DNA from: Candidatus Liberibacter americanus str. Sao Paulo
GTDB lineage: Bacteria > Pseudomonadota > Alphaproteobacteria > Rhizobiales > Rhizobiaceae
NCBI RefSeq assembly: GCF_000496595.1
Contig: NC_022793.1
Span: 372,001-436,000, forward strand
Direction: 5' to 3'
Length of the DNA stretch: 64,000 bases
Below are positions 50,677 to 58,992 of the stretch, piece by piece; within the stretch, counting starts at the first letter, position 1, and every line of letters begins with the position of its first letter. The position numbers were made by a program, and so were the translations under genes. The notes beneath the pieces were generated by a model. It was not told where the DNA came from and ran no database searches. It saw nothing but the letters and a program-made list of their open reading frames with translations.

Positions 50677-51745
50677 AACCTAAAACCTCTGCAGATAGTT
50701 GATTTTTGCTGAAAAAATTATTTACATTAACGTTATAGATATGAGGATATGAAATTATCAAAATACCTACTGATGTTCCAGCTACTTGATCAATTCCTCC
50801 TCCTATAATGTTAATATTTATATCTAACTCTTTAACAAGTCTTGATAGAATGGATTCTTTTGATTTGTCCCCTAAAAAAGAAACTCGTGTTATTGTATAG
50901 CTGTTGTTATTAGGAATTTTATAAATACGTTGATTTAATTCTTCTGGCATCTTGCAAGTTGATAATGTTGAAAGAATAGATTTGGTAACATTGTGTGATG
51001 CTTTTTGAAAAATACCTATAGTTTGTCCGCTCTCAATAATCTTTCCATTGTGCATAACTATCATATTTGATGCTATATGTTTGATAACTTCCATTTCATG
51101 AGTAATTAGCAAGATGCTAATACCCAAATTCATATTAATTTTCTTGAGAATATTCAAGCAAGATATGGTTGTTTCAGGATCAAGTGCAGATGTTGCTTCA
51201 TCAGCAAGTAATATATCAGGATTTGTAGCGAGAGCTCTAGCAATCCCGACAAGCTGTTTTTGTCCACCTGAAAGCCTTGAAGGATAAAAATCTTTTTTAT
51301 CAATAAGATCCATAAGCTCTATGATTGGCATGACTACAGAAGCAATAGTTTGTCTATCTTGTCCAATAATTTCAAGTGGTAAAGCAATATTGTCATATAC
51401 TGTACGTGAGGATAGAAGATTAAAATTCTGGAATATCATTCCTATTCGACGACGCATCAAGCGTAAATCATTAATATTCAAGGATCCAATATCAACTCCA
51501 TCTACTTCTATTTTTCCAGAAGTAGGCGTTTCTAGTTTATTGATCATGCGCATTAACGTGGACTTTCCTGCTCCAGAATGTCCTATAATTCCTGTTATTT
51601 CCCCCTTAGAAATGGCAAAACTAACATTATTCAGTATATTCTTTGTATTGTTGATTGAAGTTACTTTTTTGTTTACTCCTGAAAATTTTACTACGGGATT
51701 AGGAATACTTTCGCCAATCAAGCTATGAATTATGGAGTCGCACAT
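50666..51745 (-). CDS. metN: Methionine ABC transporter ATP-binding protein
   Basis: Powers methionine uptake. The 359 residues carry Walker A GHSGAGKST, Q-loop IFQNFNLL, signature LSGGQKQLVGIARA, Walker B ILLADEATSALDP and the switch histidine in LLITHEMEV. The C-terminal 90 residues (YTITRVSFLGDKSKESILSRL) form the NIL domain that binds methionine for trans-inhibition. GAGGGGG precedes the ATG. First gene of metNIQ. Confidence 0.95.
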   Translation of the reverse strand: MCDSIIHSLIGESIPNPVVKFSGVNKKVTSINNTKNILNNVSFAISKGEITGIIGHSGAGKSTLMRMINKLETPTSGKIEVDGVDIGSLNINDLRLMRRRIGMIFQNFNLLSSRTVYDNIALPLEIIGQDRQTIASVVMPIIELMDLIDKKDFYPSRLSGGQKQLVGIARALATNPDILLADEATSALDPETTISCLNILKKINMNLGISILLITHEMEVIKHIASNMIVMHNGKIIESGQTIGIFQKASHNVTKSILSTLSTCKMPEELNQRIYKIPNNNSYTITRVSFLGDKSKESILSRLVKELDININIIGGGIDQVAGTSVGILIISYPHIYNVNVNNFFSKNQLSAEVLGYVD

Positions 51746-52064
51746 AATTGTTTACCCCCTCTTTATATAAATAACGACATAGCAAAAAATACTAGAAATA
51801 TCGAATTAAATGTGTTGTAAGGGAAAAATATTTATTGATCTATACTGAGTGATATAATTAAATGATTGTTATAAATAACAATGTGGATAACTTAGCCAAA
51901 CAGCTACCGATTATATTACTATTATCTAAAAAGTAAATAGTATATTAAATGTTGTATATTTATTAAAAAACATTGAGTTGTGTTATCTATTTATGTTACA
52001 CTCAACCATGTTGAATTTAATATATTTTTATGCAACACATGCATTTTTTGGGAGGATATGATAA
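51746..52064. other. Divergent control region between metN and the peroxiredoxin gene
   Basis: About 320 bp. On the plus strand TTGAGT and TACACT, 18 bp apart near 51973-52002, could be the peroxiredoxin promoter. I did not recognise a SAM-responsive riboswitch for metN. Confidence 0.35.
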
Positions 52065-52598
52065 ATGATTGGTTTAAAATTACCTCAAGTGATTTTTCAT
52101 ACTAGGGTTCAAGAATTAGGATCAGATGGATCTAAATCCTTTAAATGGGTGGATGTAACTACTACAGATTATTTCTCTGGTAAAAGGGTAGTTATTTTCG
52201 CACTCCCAGGCGCTTTTACTCCTACTTGTTCAACATATCAGCTTCCTGGATTTGAAAAAATGTATGATCAGTTTCGTTGTGAAGGAATAGATGAAATATA
52301 TTGTCTTTCTGTAAATGATGCATTTGTTATGAATTCTTGGGGTAAAAGTTTAGGAATATCTAATGTTAAATTATTGCCTGATGGTTCAGGTGAATTTACA
52401 CGTAAAATGGGTATGCTAGTTTATAAAGATAATATCGGATTTGGATTGCGTTCTTGGCGTTATGCAGCCATTGTGAATGATATGATAGTTCAACATTGGT
52501 TTGAAGAAAAAGGTTTTTCTGATAATTGCACTACTGATCCTTATGAAATTTCTTCTCCAGAAAATGTTTTGAAAAGTTTGCAAGCAGATAATAAATAA
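52065..52598 (+). CDS. Peroxiredoxin, Prx5-like
   Basis: A 177-residue thiol peroxidase of the AhpC/TSA superfamily. The peroxidatic Cys55 lies in PGAFTPTCSTYQLPGF, the typical Prx5 motif, and ISVND-like SVNDAFVMNSWG follows. A cysteine in SDNCTTDP near the C-terminus could act in resolution. It probably reduces hydrogen peroxide and organic peroxides and may help against host oxidative bursts. GGGAGGA precedes the ATG. Confidence 0.92.
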   Translation: MIGLKLPQVIFHTRVQELGSDGSKSFKWVDVTTTDYFSGKRVVIFALPGAFTPTCSTYQLPGFEKMYDQFRCEGIDEIYCLSVNDAFVMNSWGKSLGISNVKLLPDGSGEFTRKMGMLVYKDNIGFGLRSWRYAAIVNDMIVQHWFEEKGFSDNCTTDPYEISSPENVLKSLQADNK

Positions 52599-53575
52599 TT
52601 AATAGTTATGTAACGTAATGGTGTATCTTTTTATCTAATTTGTTCTTTAAGAATCTTGTTTTGATATTAGGATACACACTGATTGTTTTCAATATGTAAA
52701 GATTATTTTACTTGTATTCTTTGTTTTATCTAAGTTCCTATTTTAGGGCAGGATGCAGTTATAATTTTATTGATAATTAGTATATATATGTGGCATTAAA
52801 TTTTATCAAAATCTGGTATAATATATCGCATATGGGGATTAAATACTTTGTTTTTTAATTCTTCATATTTTATGATTTGATTGATTTATGAATTTAAGAT
52901 ATAATATAGTATAATATAATATATTGCTATTTCAATAGTTGCTAATACCTTTATAATTAAAGTAAAAAGATTTTTAGTAATAATTAGCAAAGATTTGCAT
53001 TGTTTAAAGATAATAACTGATAGTTTCATCCCTCATTATTTTAGTTTTTAACGGATCTTACAATAGTATTTGAAAGCATTAAGTATGACAATATCAAGAG
53101 TGTTGTTAGGTTGATTTATATTGTTGGCTCTATTATAACTATTTCTTTATATCGTTATTTCATAATATAATGTATTTGCTAAATTTATTCTTTGAAAAAT
53201 ATCAAATATAAATAGCTAGAATGCATAATAATATTGATTTATTTATTCGTAATAGGTCTAAATTGCTGAAATATATCTAGAATCTTTACTATTTACACTA
53301 CAATGATATTAATTTTTATATCTTGCTTGTTATGTGGTTATTATATATTGCAAGCTTGTGATATGCTTTTTGTATCTTCTGAAGTTTTTTTATTACAGCT
53401 GCTATCTCTTTTATCTTTTCTGCATTCTCTGAAAAATTTTATCTCATTTTCTATTTTAATTTATCATCATGCAATAAATCACAGCTTAAAAAGTATTGAA
53501 AACGATCATAAGTTAGTTAATGCAATCTTTTTCGTATTTTTAATATTAATTTTAGAAGATATTTATATGAAAATT
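52599..53575. other. Nearly 1 kb of AT-rich DNA without a supported gene
   Basis: Contains only runs of A/T and a TATAAT-like microsatellite near 52900-52925. A 106-codon plus-strand reading at 53303-53623 was judged spurious. It may be a gene graveyard, but no remnant is recognisable. Confidence 0.5.
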
Positions 53576-53609
53576 GCGGAAAGGGTTATGACAGCATTAC
53601 CCTTTCCGC
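53576..53609 (-). terminator. Intrinsic terminator of the lipoprotein gene
   Basis: GCGGAAAGGGT and ACCCTTTCCGC form perfect 11-bp arms with an inner ATG/CAT pairing. On the minus strand it is followed by AATTTT. It is about 117 bp after the lipoprotein stop and is the strongest hairpin in the window. Confidence 0.75.
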
Positions 53610-53725
53610 TAAATTATTATTAAGTTAACAAAGACTATATATTAATTTCGTCTAATTTAAATTTTATATTTGTTGAATAATTATCTTGATAGTTATTATT
53701 AATATTGATTATTCTCATTATTTCC

Positions 53726-54352
53726 TTATGTGTTGTTTGCAGCTTTTGATTTTTCCTCTTCTGCATCTTTTGCTATTTTTTCTGTTTCTGCAACTTTATC
53801 TTTTGCTGCGGTTGCATTTTCTTCAGCTTTTGATTTTGTAGATTCTGCATCTTTTGCTATTTTTTCTGTTTCTGCAACTTTATCTTTTGCTGCGGCTGCA
53901 TTTTCTTCAGCTTTTGATTTTGCCTTAACTGCATCTTCTGCATTACTTGCAGATGCTTTAGCTGTTTCTGTTGCTTTTGTTAGTTCTTCGTCAGCTTTTG
54001 ATTTTGCATCTTTTGCATTACTTGCAGCTGCTTTAGCTGTTTCTGCTGCTTTTGATAATGCTTCTGCATTTTTTGATTTTTCATCAACTTTATTAGCTGC
54101 TACTTCTTGTGTATCTTTTGCGCCTTTTTCAGTTTCTGTATCTTTTGCGCCTTTTTCAGTTTCTGACTGTCCTTTTGTACCTGCGCCTTCACCTGATTTG
54201 TTAGAATTTTCTTGACCTTTTATTTCATCTGCTGAATTTACATCTGCTTTTCCGGTATTGAATTTGATTCCTAAAAAATCACAGCCTGATAGAAGTGTTG
54301 AAGATGATAACAAGGCAGTTAATACAATTTTTTTTGTGTTTTTTAAATTCAT
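53726..54352 (-). CDS. Repeat-rich, coiled-coil lipoprotein of unknown function
   Basis: A 208-residue predicted lipoprotein. The signal ends in TALLSSSTLLSGC with the lipid-modified Cys24. A linker rich in N, G, E and K follows (VNSADEIKGQENSNKSGEGA). From about residue 85 the protein is almost only A, K, E, S, D and T, in repeats such as ETAKAAASNAKDAKSKADEE and KDKVAETEKIAKDAE, predicting a long coiled coil. The last two 28-residue units are nearly identical. Asp follows the cysteine, which in E. coli favours inner-membrane retention; whether that applies here is unknown. The ATG at 54352 follows GCAGGAG. A decayed paralogue lies upstream. Confidence 0.85.
   Translation of the reverse strand: MNLKNTKKIVLTALLSSSTLLSGCDFLGIKFNTGKADVNSADEIKGQENSNKSGEGAGTKGQSETEKGAKDTETEKGAKDTQEVAANKVDEKSKNAEALSKAAETAKAAASNAKDAKSKADEELTKATETAKASASNAEDAVKAKSKAEENAAAAKDKVAETEKIAKDAESTKSKAEENATAAKDKVAETEKIAKDAEEEKSKAANNT
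53761..53928. repeat. 84-bp tandem repeat inside the lipoprotein gene
   Basis: Two 84-bp units (53761-53844 and 53845-53928) are in frame, 28 codons each. They are near-identical over about 78 bp, with one visible T/C difference. They encode KSKAEEN-A/T-AAKDKVAETEK and neighbouring residues. Confidence 0.88.
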
Positions 54353-54460
54353 TTTAAACTCCTGCATATAAATTTTAGTCAAATAGATGGTTCCAGCTTA
54401 ATATAATCTCATTGGTTGTGTCAATAGTTTAATCTGGAATAGATTATAATTTTAATAATT
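54353..54460. repeat. Duplicated upstream region of the lipoprotein genes (second copy 55269-55376)
   Basis: The 108 bp before the intact gene match the 108 bp before the decayed paralogue, sharing long runs such as AATCTCATTGGTTGTGTCAA. The whole unit, promoter region plus gene, was therefore duplicated in tandem. The copies differ at the ribosome binding site and near the -10 region. Confidence 0.85.
54398..54424 (-). promoter_or_regulatory. Candidate promoter of the intact lipoprotein gene
   Basis: On the minus strand a consensus TTGACA (54424-54419) is followed by CAACCAATGAGATTATATTAAG, offering an AT-rich -10 such as TATTAA. The decayed copy keeps TTGACA but has GTGTTGCG in place of the -10 stretch. 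Confidence 0.4.
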
Positions 54461-54471
54461 ATGTGTTGTTT

Positions 54472-55268
54472 TTAGCTTTTAAGTTTGCCTCTCTCTTCTG
54501 TATCTTTTGCTGTTTCTGAAACTTTCGATTACGCTACAACGTATAAACCGTATTCAGATTTTTCTAGCAAGTCAACTGCAACTTTTGCGTCTTTTTGTTT
54601 TTTAGTGGTTTCATCTTCTGCTTTTTTTGCTGCTTCTGATCCTGGATGCTTTGATGATTCCCTATCATATTTATAACCTGCAAGCGCTGAATCTGACTCA
54701 GCTTGTGAAACTTTTTCTTTTGTTTTTGATACTTCTTCTTCAGCTCTTGATTTTTCATCAGCTGCAGCTTTTTCATTATTTTCAGCTTCTAAAACTTCTT
54801 TGTTTGTTTTTGATACTTCTTCTTCAGCTATTGATTTTTCATTAATTGCAGCTTTTTCATTATTTGCATCTTCTGATTTTGCCTCTTTTACATCTTTTAA
54901 TTCTCTATCTGATGCTCCTTTATCTTTTCCTTCAGTTTTTGACTGTTTATCTGTATTTGAGCCTGCACCTGATTTATCAGGTCCATTATTTCTTTTGGAT
55001 CTTTTTGGCCTGCACTTGATTGATCATTTCTATTGTCATTTGTTGATTTTTCTTCGACTTTTGCTGCTTTTTCAGTTTCTCCCTGTGCTTTTGTACCTGC
55101 GCCTTCACCTGATTTGTTAGAATTTTCTTGACCTTTTATTTCATCTGCTGAATTTACATCTGCTTTTCCAGTAGGGAAACTGATTCCTAGAAAATTACAG
55201 CCTGATAGAAGTGTTGAAGATGATAACAAGGCAGTTAATATAATTTTTTTTGTATTTTTTAAATTCAC
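54472..55268 (-). pseudogene. Decayed paralogue of the repeat-rich lipoprotein
   Basis: The first 60 residues nearly match the intact neighbour (signal TALLSSSTLLSGC, then VNSADEIKGQENSNKSGEGA). The reading then leaves frame: after SSAGQKDPKE it stops at 54897, but the next frame continues with GPDKSGAGSNTDKQ, two 28-residue units (NNEKAAINEKSIAEEEVSKT and NNEKAAADEKSRAEEEVSKT) to a TAA at 54531-54529, and on in frame to 54472. Adding one A in the short A-runs near 54993-55006 restores the frame. It has a GTG start and ACGGAAC where the intact copy has GCAGGAG. It is probably dead, though a slippage-controlled gene is possible. Confidence 0.82.
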
Positions 55269-55488
55269 TTTAGGTTCCGTATATAAATTTTATTCAAATA
55301 AATTGTCCCCCAGCGCAACACAATCTCATTGGTTGTGTCAATAATTTAATCTGGAGTAGATTATAATTTTAATAATATTGGCTTTTAGGAAGGTATAATT
55401 CTTCTCTATTACCTTTTAAAAAGTCGTGCTATCATTATTAAAAAATACTGTCAAACAAATGATTTATATAAATTATTTATATATTTAA

Positions 55489-55572
55489 TGGTGCCCAGAA
55501 GAGGATTCGAACCTCCACGCCTTGCGGCACAGATACCTGAAACCTGCGCGTATACCATTCCGCCATCTGGGC
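55489..55572 (-). tRNA. tRNA-Leu (anticodon CAG)
   Basis: The minus-strand sequence starts GCCCAGA, pairing with TCTGGGC. The anticodon arm CAGGT-TTCAGGT-ATCTG gives CAG. The long variable arm (TGCCGCAAGGCG) is typical of tRNA-Leu. The T arm has GTTCGAATC. CCA is encoded. Confidence 0.95.
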
Positions 55573-55595
55573 TAGTTATTTAACTTAAGGACTTG

Positions 55596-55623
55596 ATTCT
55601 AAGTAATCTAGATTTATTGTCAA
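55596..55623 (-). promoter_or_regulatory. Sigma70-type promoter of tRNA-Leu
   Basis: On the minus strand TTGACA (55623-55618) and TAGAAT (55601-55596) are 16 bp apart, about 24 bp before the tRNA. The -35 lies in a 21-bp palindrome (55616-55636). Confidence 0.65.
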
Positions 55624-55642
55624 ATTGTTTGACAATTTTTTT
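55616..55642. repeat. 21-bp palindrome with a T-tract over the tRNA-Leu -35
   Basis: ATTGTCAAA-TTG-TTTGACAAT is perfect, followed by TTTTTT on the plus strand. It looks like an intrinsic terminator on the plus strand, but no plus-strand gene lies upstream for about 3 kb. It may instead be an operator at the tRNA-Leu promoter. Confidence 0.55.
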
Positions 55643-56013
55643 GTTTTATTTTATAAGATAATGCTATATTTAGTAAAATTATAAAATAATTGCTATCTTG
55701 ATATAAAAATTTCCTAAATAACTAGTATTAATCAGTTTTTGACTAATATTTTTAGATAAATTACAATATATTTTAATATAACTTATTTATTTATATTTTT
55801 TATGAGATGGATTCGGTCATTACTAGTAATGATTATTCCTATCTAAAATGCTATTTTTATGTCTTATATTGATAAAATATTGTATTTATTAAAAACTGGT
55901 ATATCAATTTTATTATAATTTATTCATTTTTAAATTATAATTTACTCTTAAGATAATCTTATTTATTTGATTAGACGAGGAAAATTATCAATTGTTTTTT
56001 TATTTATATATAA
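55643..56013. other. AT-rich spacer before comF
   Basis: About 370 bp with no gene. GAGGAAAA near 55978 resembles a ribosome binding site but is too far from the comF ATG. Nothing else is recognised. Confidence 0.45.
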
Positions 56014-56740
56014 ATGATAATACAAAATATAAAATTTATTTTTGAAAGATTAATTAATTATATATATCCAAAAATATGTCCTGTTTGCAAAATTACTATA
56101 GATCGTGATTTTTGTTTATGTGCTTGTTGTTGGTCAGAAGTATATTTTATATCTACTAATATGTATAATTCAGCAAATACAAAAGATATTAGTATTAATA
56201 AAAATTCTTTATTTGCACACGATATGCAATTAGAACAAATAAGTTCTGTTGCTTTATATTGCGGGATATCTTGTATTTTAGTTCGCCTTTTAAAATATCA
56301 TGATAGGATAGACTTGTCTGTTATGATGGCCAAGTGGATGTTTCGTGTTGGAAGAGTGTTGATTGAGGAATCTGATTTGATTATTGCTATTCCACTTCAT
56401 TACTTTCGCTTGATGAGTCGTAAATATAATCAATCAGCTGAACTTGCACGATTAATTGCCAAATATGGGAATAAACCATTCATTTCAGGAGCCTTGATCC
56501 GTTCTCATTATACTAAGCAACAAGTAGAATTATCTTTTTCTGCGCGCAAGAAAAATATTTATAACGCATTTACTGTTACAGATGATTTTACACAATACTT
56601 GTCTGGATCAAAGGTTCTCCTTATAGATGAATGTATACACAACCGGTGCAACAGCACGAGCAGCTGCTATTGCTATCAAAAAATCAGGTGCAAAAAGTGT
56701 AAGCATCCTAACTTTTGCTAGGTCAGCACTTAATAGATAA
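56014..56740 (+). pseudogene. comF: ComF-family phosphoribosyltransferase, frameshifted near the 3' end
   Basis: The protein starts with the ComF zinc-finger region (CPVCKITIDRDFCLCACC) and continues with LKYHDRIDLSVMMAKWM, LIIAIPLHYFRLMSRKYNQSAELAR and QVELSFSARKKNI. At the PRPP-binding site it should read VLLIDDVYTTGATARAAA, but an extra A at 56630/56631 shifts the frame, giving a false tail that ends at 56721. Removing that base restores TTGATARAAAIAIKKSGAK and a stop at 56740. ComF takes part in DNA uptake in naturally competent bacteria. The start codon is uncertain, as ATG 56014 has no ribosome binding site. Confidence 0.9.
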
Positions 56741-56784
56741 GAATATTTATCTATTGAACATTCAAAAATCTTAAAAGACATATA

Positions 56785-57708
56785 TTATTCATATACATCT
56801 TTTATCTTTAATCCATCAATGTTGGCTGCTATATACGCTACTGTTTTTTTGTATACCATAGAAGCATTCCAGCGGTTAAGGATTTTAAAGTTTGGTTCTT
56901 GTGGTTGATATCCATACATAGCATTCCATCCACTTTTCTTTAAAAAATTTGCAGCTGATTCAATAGCGTCTAGATTAGAGTTTACAACATCAGCTTTACC
57001 GTCTCCATCCGCATCTACTGCAAATCTTTCTACATTGGTTGGCAGAAACTGAAATTGACCTATTTCACCATGAGGAGCTCCAATGGAATCAATGCTTATA
57101 GTCCCATTATTTACCAAAGAAACAGCAGTAAAAAACTGTTCAGTGAATAGCTTGGAACGTCGACAATCATACGATAAGGTTGCGAGTGCTGAAAGTGTAT
57201 TAATTGTTCCTTTTTTTGTTCCAAACTTGCTTTCTAATCCCCATAGAGCCATCAATACGCCAGGAGAAACACCATAATTCTTTTCTACTTTTTTAAGAAA
57301 ATCAGAATATTTTCTTTTCATAGATTTGCCATTTTCAATAACACTAGCAGCAGATACTTTTTTGAGAAATTCGTCAAAAGATAATTTGAATATAGTTTGT
57401 TTGCGATCAAGTTCGATTGTTTTGAAACTGTATTCAAGATTCGAAAATATATCATTTACAATCTTTATATTAATGCCTTTTTTTATAGCTTCATTACGTG
57501 CTTCTGATATCCACTCCTTAAAATTATCAGGGTTATCACTGCATATAGACACGGTAGATACAGGTGAAACCTTTCTATTAATTCCTTTTTTTTCTGAGAT
57601 CCACTCCTTAAAACTATCAAGGTTATCACTGCATATGGTCATGGTAGATACAAAATAAAGCGCTATTAAAAGAACTATCTTCTGAATTATAAATCTTTTT
57701 GAAAACAC
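56785..57708 (-). CDS. Lytic murein transglycosylase, MltB-like, with an N-terminal internal duplication
   Basis: Cleaves peptidoglycan glycan strands. The 307-residue exported protein has the catalytic Glu159 in LMALWGLESKFG, IGQFQFLPTNVERFAVDADGDGKADVV and SAANFLKKSGW. It is short for the family, with no C-terminal peptidoglycan-binding domain. Near the N-terminus STMTICSDNLDSFKEWISE is repeated 30 residues later as STVSICSDNPDNFKEWISE. The start is a GTG. It lies 39 bp after asd. Confidence 0.88.
   Translation of the reverse strand: MFSKRFIIQKIVLLIALYFVSTMTICSDNLDSFKEWISEKKGINRKVSPVSTVSICSDNPDNFKEWISEARNEAIKKGINIKIVNDIFSNLEYSFKTIELDRKQTIFKLSFDEFLKKVSAASVIENGKSMKRKYSDFLKKVEKNYGVSPGVLMALWGLESKFGTKKGTINTLSALATLSYDCRRSKLFTEQFFTAVSLVNNGTISIDSIGAPHGEIGQFQFLPTNVERFAVDADGDGKADVVNSNLDAIESAANFLKKSGWNAMYGYQPQEPNFKILNRWNASMVYKKTVAYIAANIDGLKIKDVYE
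57502..57652. repeat. In-frame partial duplication within the transglycosylase gene
   Basis: A 61-bp core (57502-57562 and 57592-57652) recurs at an offset of 90 bp, exactly 30 codons. The copies differ by a few bases, so the duplication is not brand new and both copies stay in frame. Confidence 0.82.
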
Positions 57709-57747
57709 AGTATTAATACTCTCTGTTGTAATGATATGAAGGTTATA

Positions 57748-58758
57748 TTAAATTTTGTTTTCCACTAGAATTTCTGCAATCTGTACAGCATTTAACGCGG
57801 CTCCTTTTCTTAAATTATTGGAAACAATCCATAAATTAATGCCATTTTTTATCGTGTCATCCTCTCTAATTCGTGACACAAAGACATGGTCTTTTTCATT
57901 GCATTCAGAAGGAGTCATATATCCTCCATCTTTAGGTTCATCTATGACTATACAGCCTGATGATTTGCTTAAGATAGATCGAGCTTTTTCTGCCGTAATG
58001 CAATTATTGAATTCTATATTAACAGATTCCGAATGCCCAATTAAAACTGGCACTCTAGCAGCCGTACAATTAATTTTTATATTTGGATCCAATATCTTAT
58101 TTGTTTCGACAGCAACTTTCCATTCTTCTTTTGTGTAACTATCGTTCATGAAAACATCTATATGCGGTATTATATTAAATGCTATATTTTTGGTGAATAT
58201 TTCTGGTGTATTTGTTTGTGATTTAAGGAAAGATTTTGTTTGCTCAATGAGTTCATCCATACCCTTTTTTCCTGCTCCAGAGACTGATTGATATGTCGAT
58301 AAAACAACTCGTTTTATGTTAGCATAGTCGTGTAGAGGCTTTAGGGCTACAACTAGTTGAATAGTAGAACAATTAGGATTTGCTATAATATTCTTTTGAT
58401 ATGCTAAAGAAATTGCTTCTGGATTGACTTCTGGGACTATTAAAGGAACTTCATCATCATATCGCCAAGCTGAAGAGTTGTCTATAACTATACAACCAGT
58501 TTCGGCTATTTTAGGTGATATATTCTTGGATATTTCGCTTCCAGCTGACATAAGACAAATATCAGTTCCAGAAAAATCATATGAATCAAGATCTATAACT
58601 TCGAGGCTTTGATTTCTAAATGGAATTTTCTTTCCAACTGACTTCTTAGAGGCTAAAGCTGTAATTTCACGTATTTGTAAACAACGTTCAGAGAGGATTT
58701 TAATCATCTCCCTGCCGACATTTCCTGTTGCTCCAACAATTGCGATTTTAAAAGCCAT
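57748..58758 (-). CDS. asd: Aspartate-semialdehyde dehydrogenase
   Basis: Makes aspartate semialdehyde, the branch point to lysine/diaminopimelate, threonine and methionine. The 336 residues start with the NADP-binding IAIVGATGNVGREMIKIL, have the nucleophile Cys130 in ANPNCSTIQL, SVSGAGKKGMDEL and RVPVLIGHSE. It probably shares a transcript with the downstream transglycosylase gene. Confidence 0.96.
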   Translation of the reverse strand: MAFKIAIVGATGNVGREMIKILSERCLQIREITALASKKSVGKKIPFRNQSLEVIDLDSYDFSGTDICLMSAGSEISKNISPKIAETGCIVIDNSSAWRYDDEVPLIVPEVNPEAISLAYQKNIIANPNCSTIQLVVALKPLHDYANIKRVVLSTYQSVSGAGKKGMDELIEQTKSFLKSQTNTPEIFTKNIAFNIIPHIDVFMNDSYTKEEWKVAVETNKILDPNIKINCTAARVPVLIGHSESVNIEFNNCITAEKARSILSKSSGCIVIDEPKDGGYMTPSECNEKDHVFVSRIREDDTIKNGINLWIVSNNLRKGAALNAVQIAEILVENKI

Positions 58759-58992
58759 AATTACTTCTTCTTGCGTAATTGAGATGTTATTATAAGTATT
58801 ATGCGCAGTACAAACGAATTAAACAGTTCATCTTTATTCTAAATTTAATATTTTTTTAATATTAGTCAATAGCTTCTTAGATTTGATATTAATTCAATTT
58901 AATTTAACTTAATTTGTGTTTTGGACTTAAGATGCTTTCTGAGATGAGTATAAAAAGGCAATTATTCATTACTAAAATTACCTCTATATAAT

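Noticed and set aside
53303..53623. 106-codon plus-strand ORF before the lipoprotein gene
   Set aside because: No ribosome binding site, composition of chance AT-rich hydrophobic reading, and its 3' end runs through the strong minus-strand terminator hairpin at 53576-53609.
53761..53928. CRISPR-like repeat
   Set aside because: The units are adjacent with no spacers, in frame and translated. No cas genes are present.
53730..54215. Long plus-strand ORF rich in Ser, Ala and Phe opposite the lipoprotein
   Set aside because: It is the antisense reading of the repeat region. The minus strand has the lipobox, ribosome binding site, promoter-like sequence and terminator.
55616..55642. Terminator of a known plus-strand gene
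   Set aside because: The nearest plus-strand gene upstream ends at 52598, and strong minus-strand units lie between, so it cannot serve that gene.
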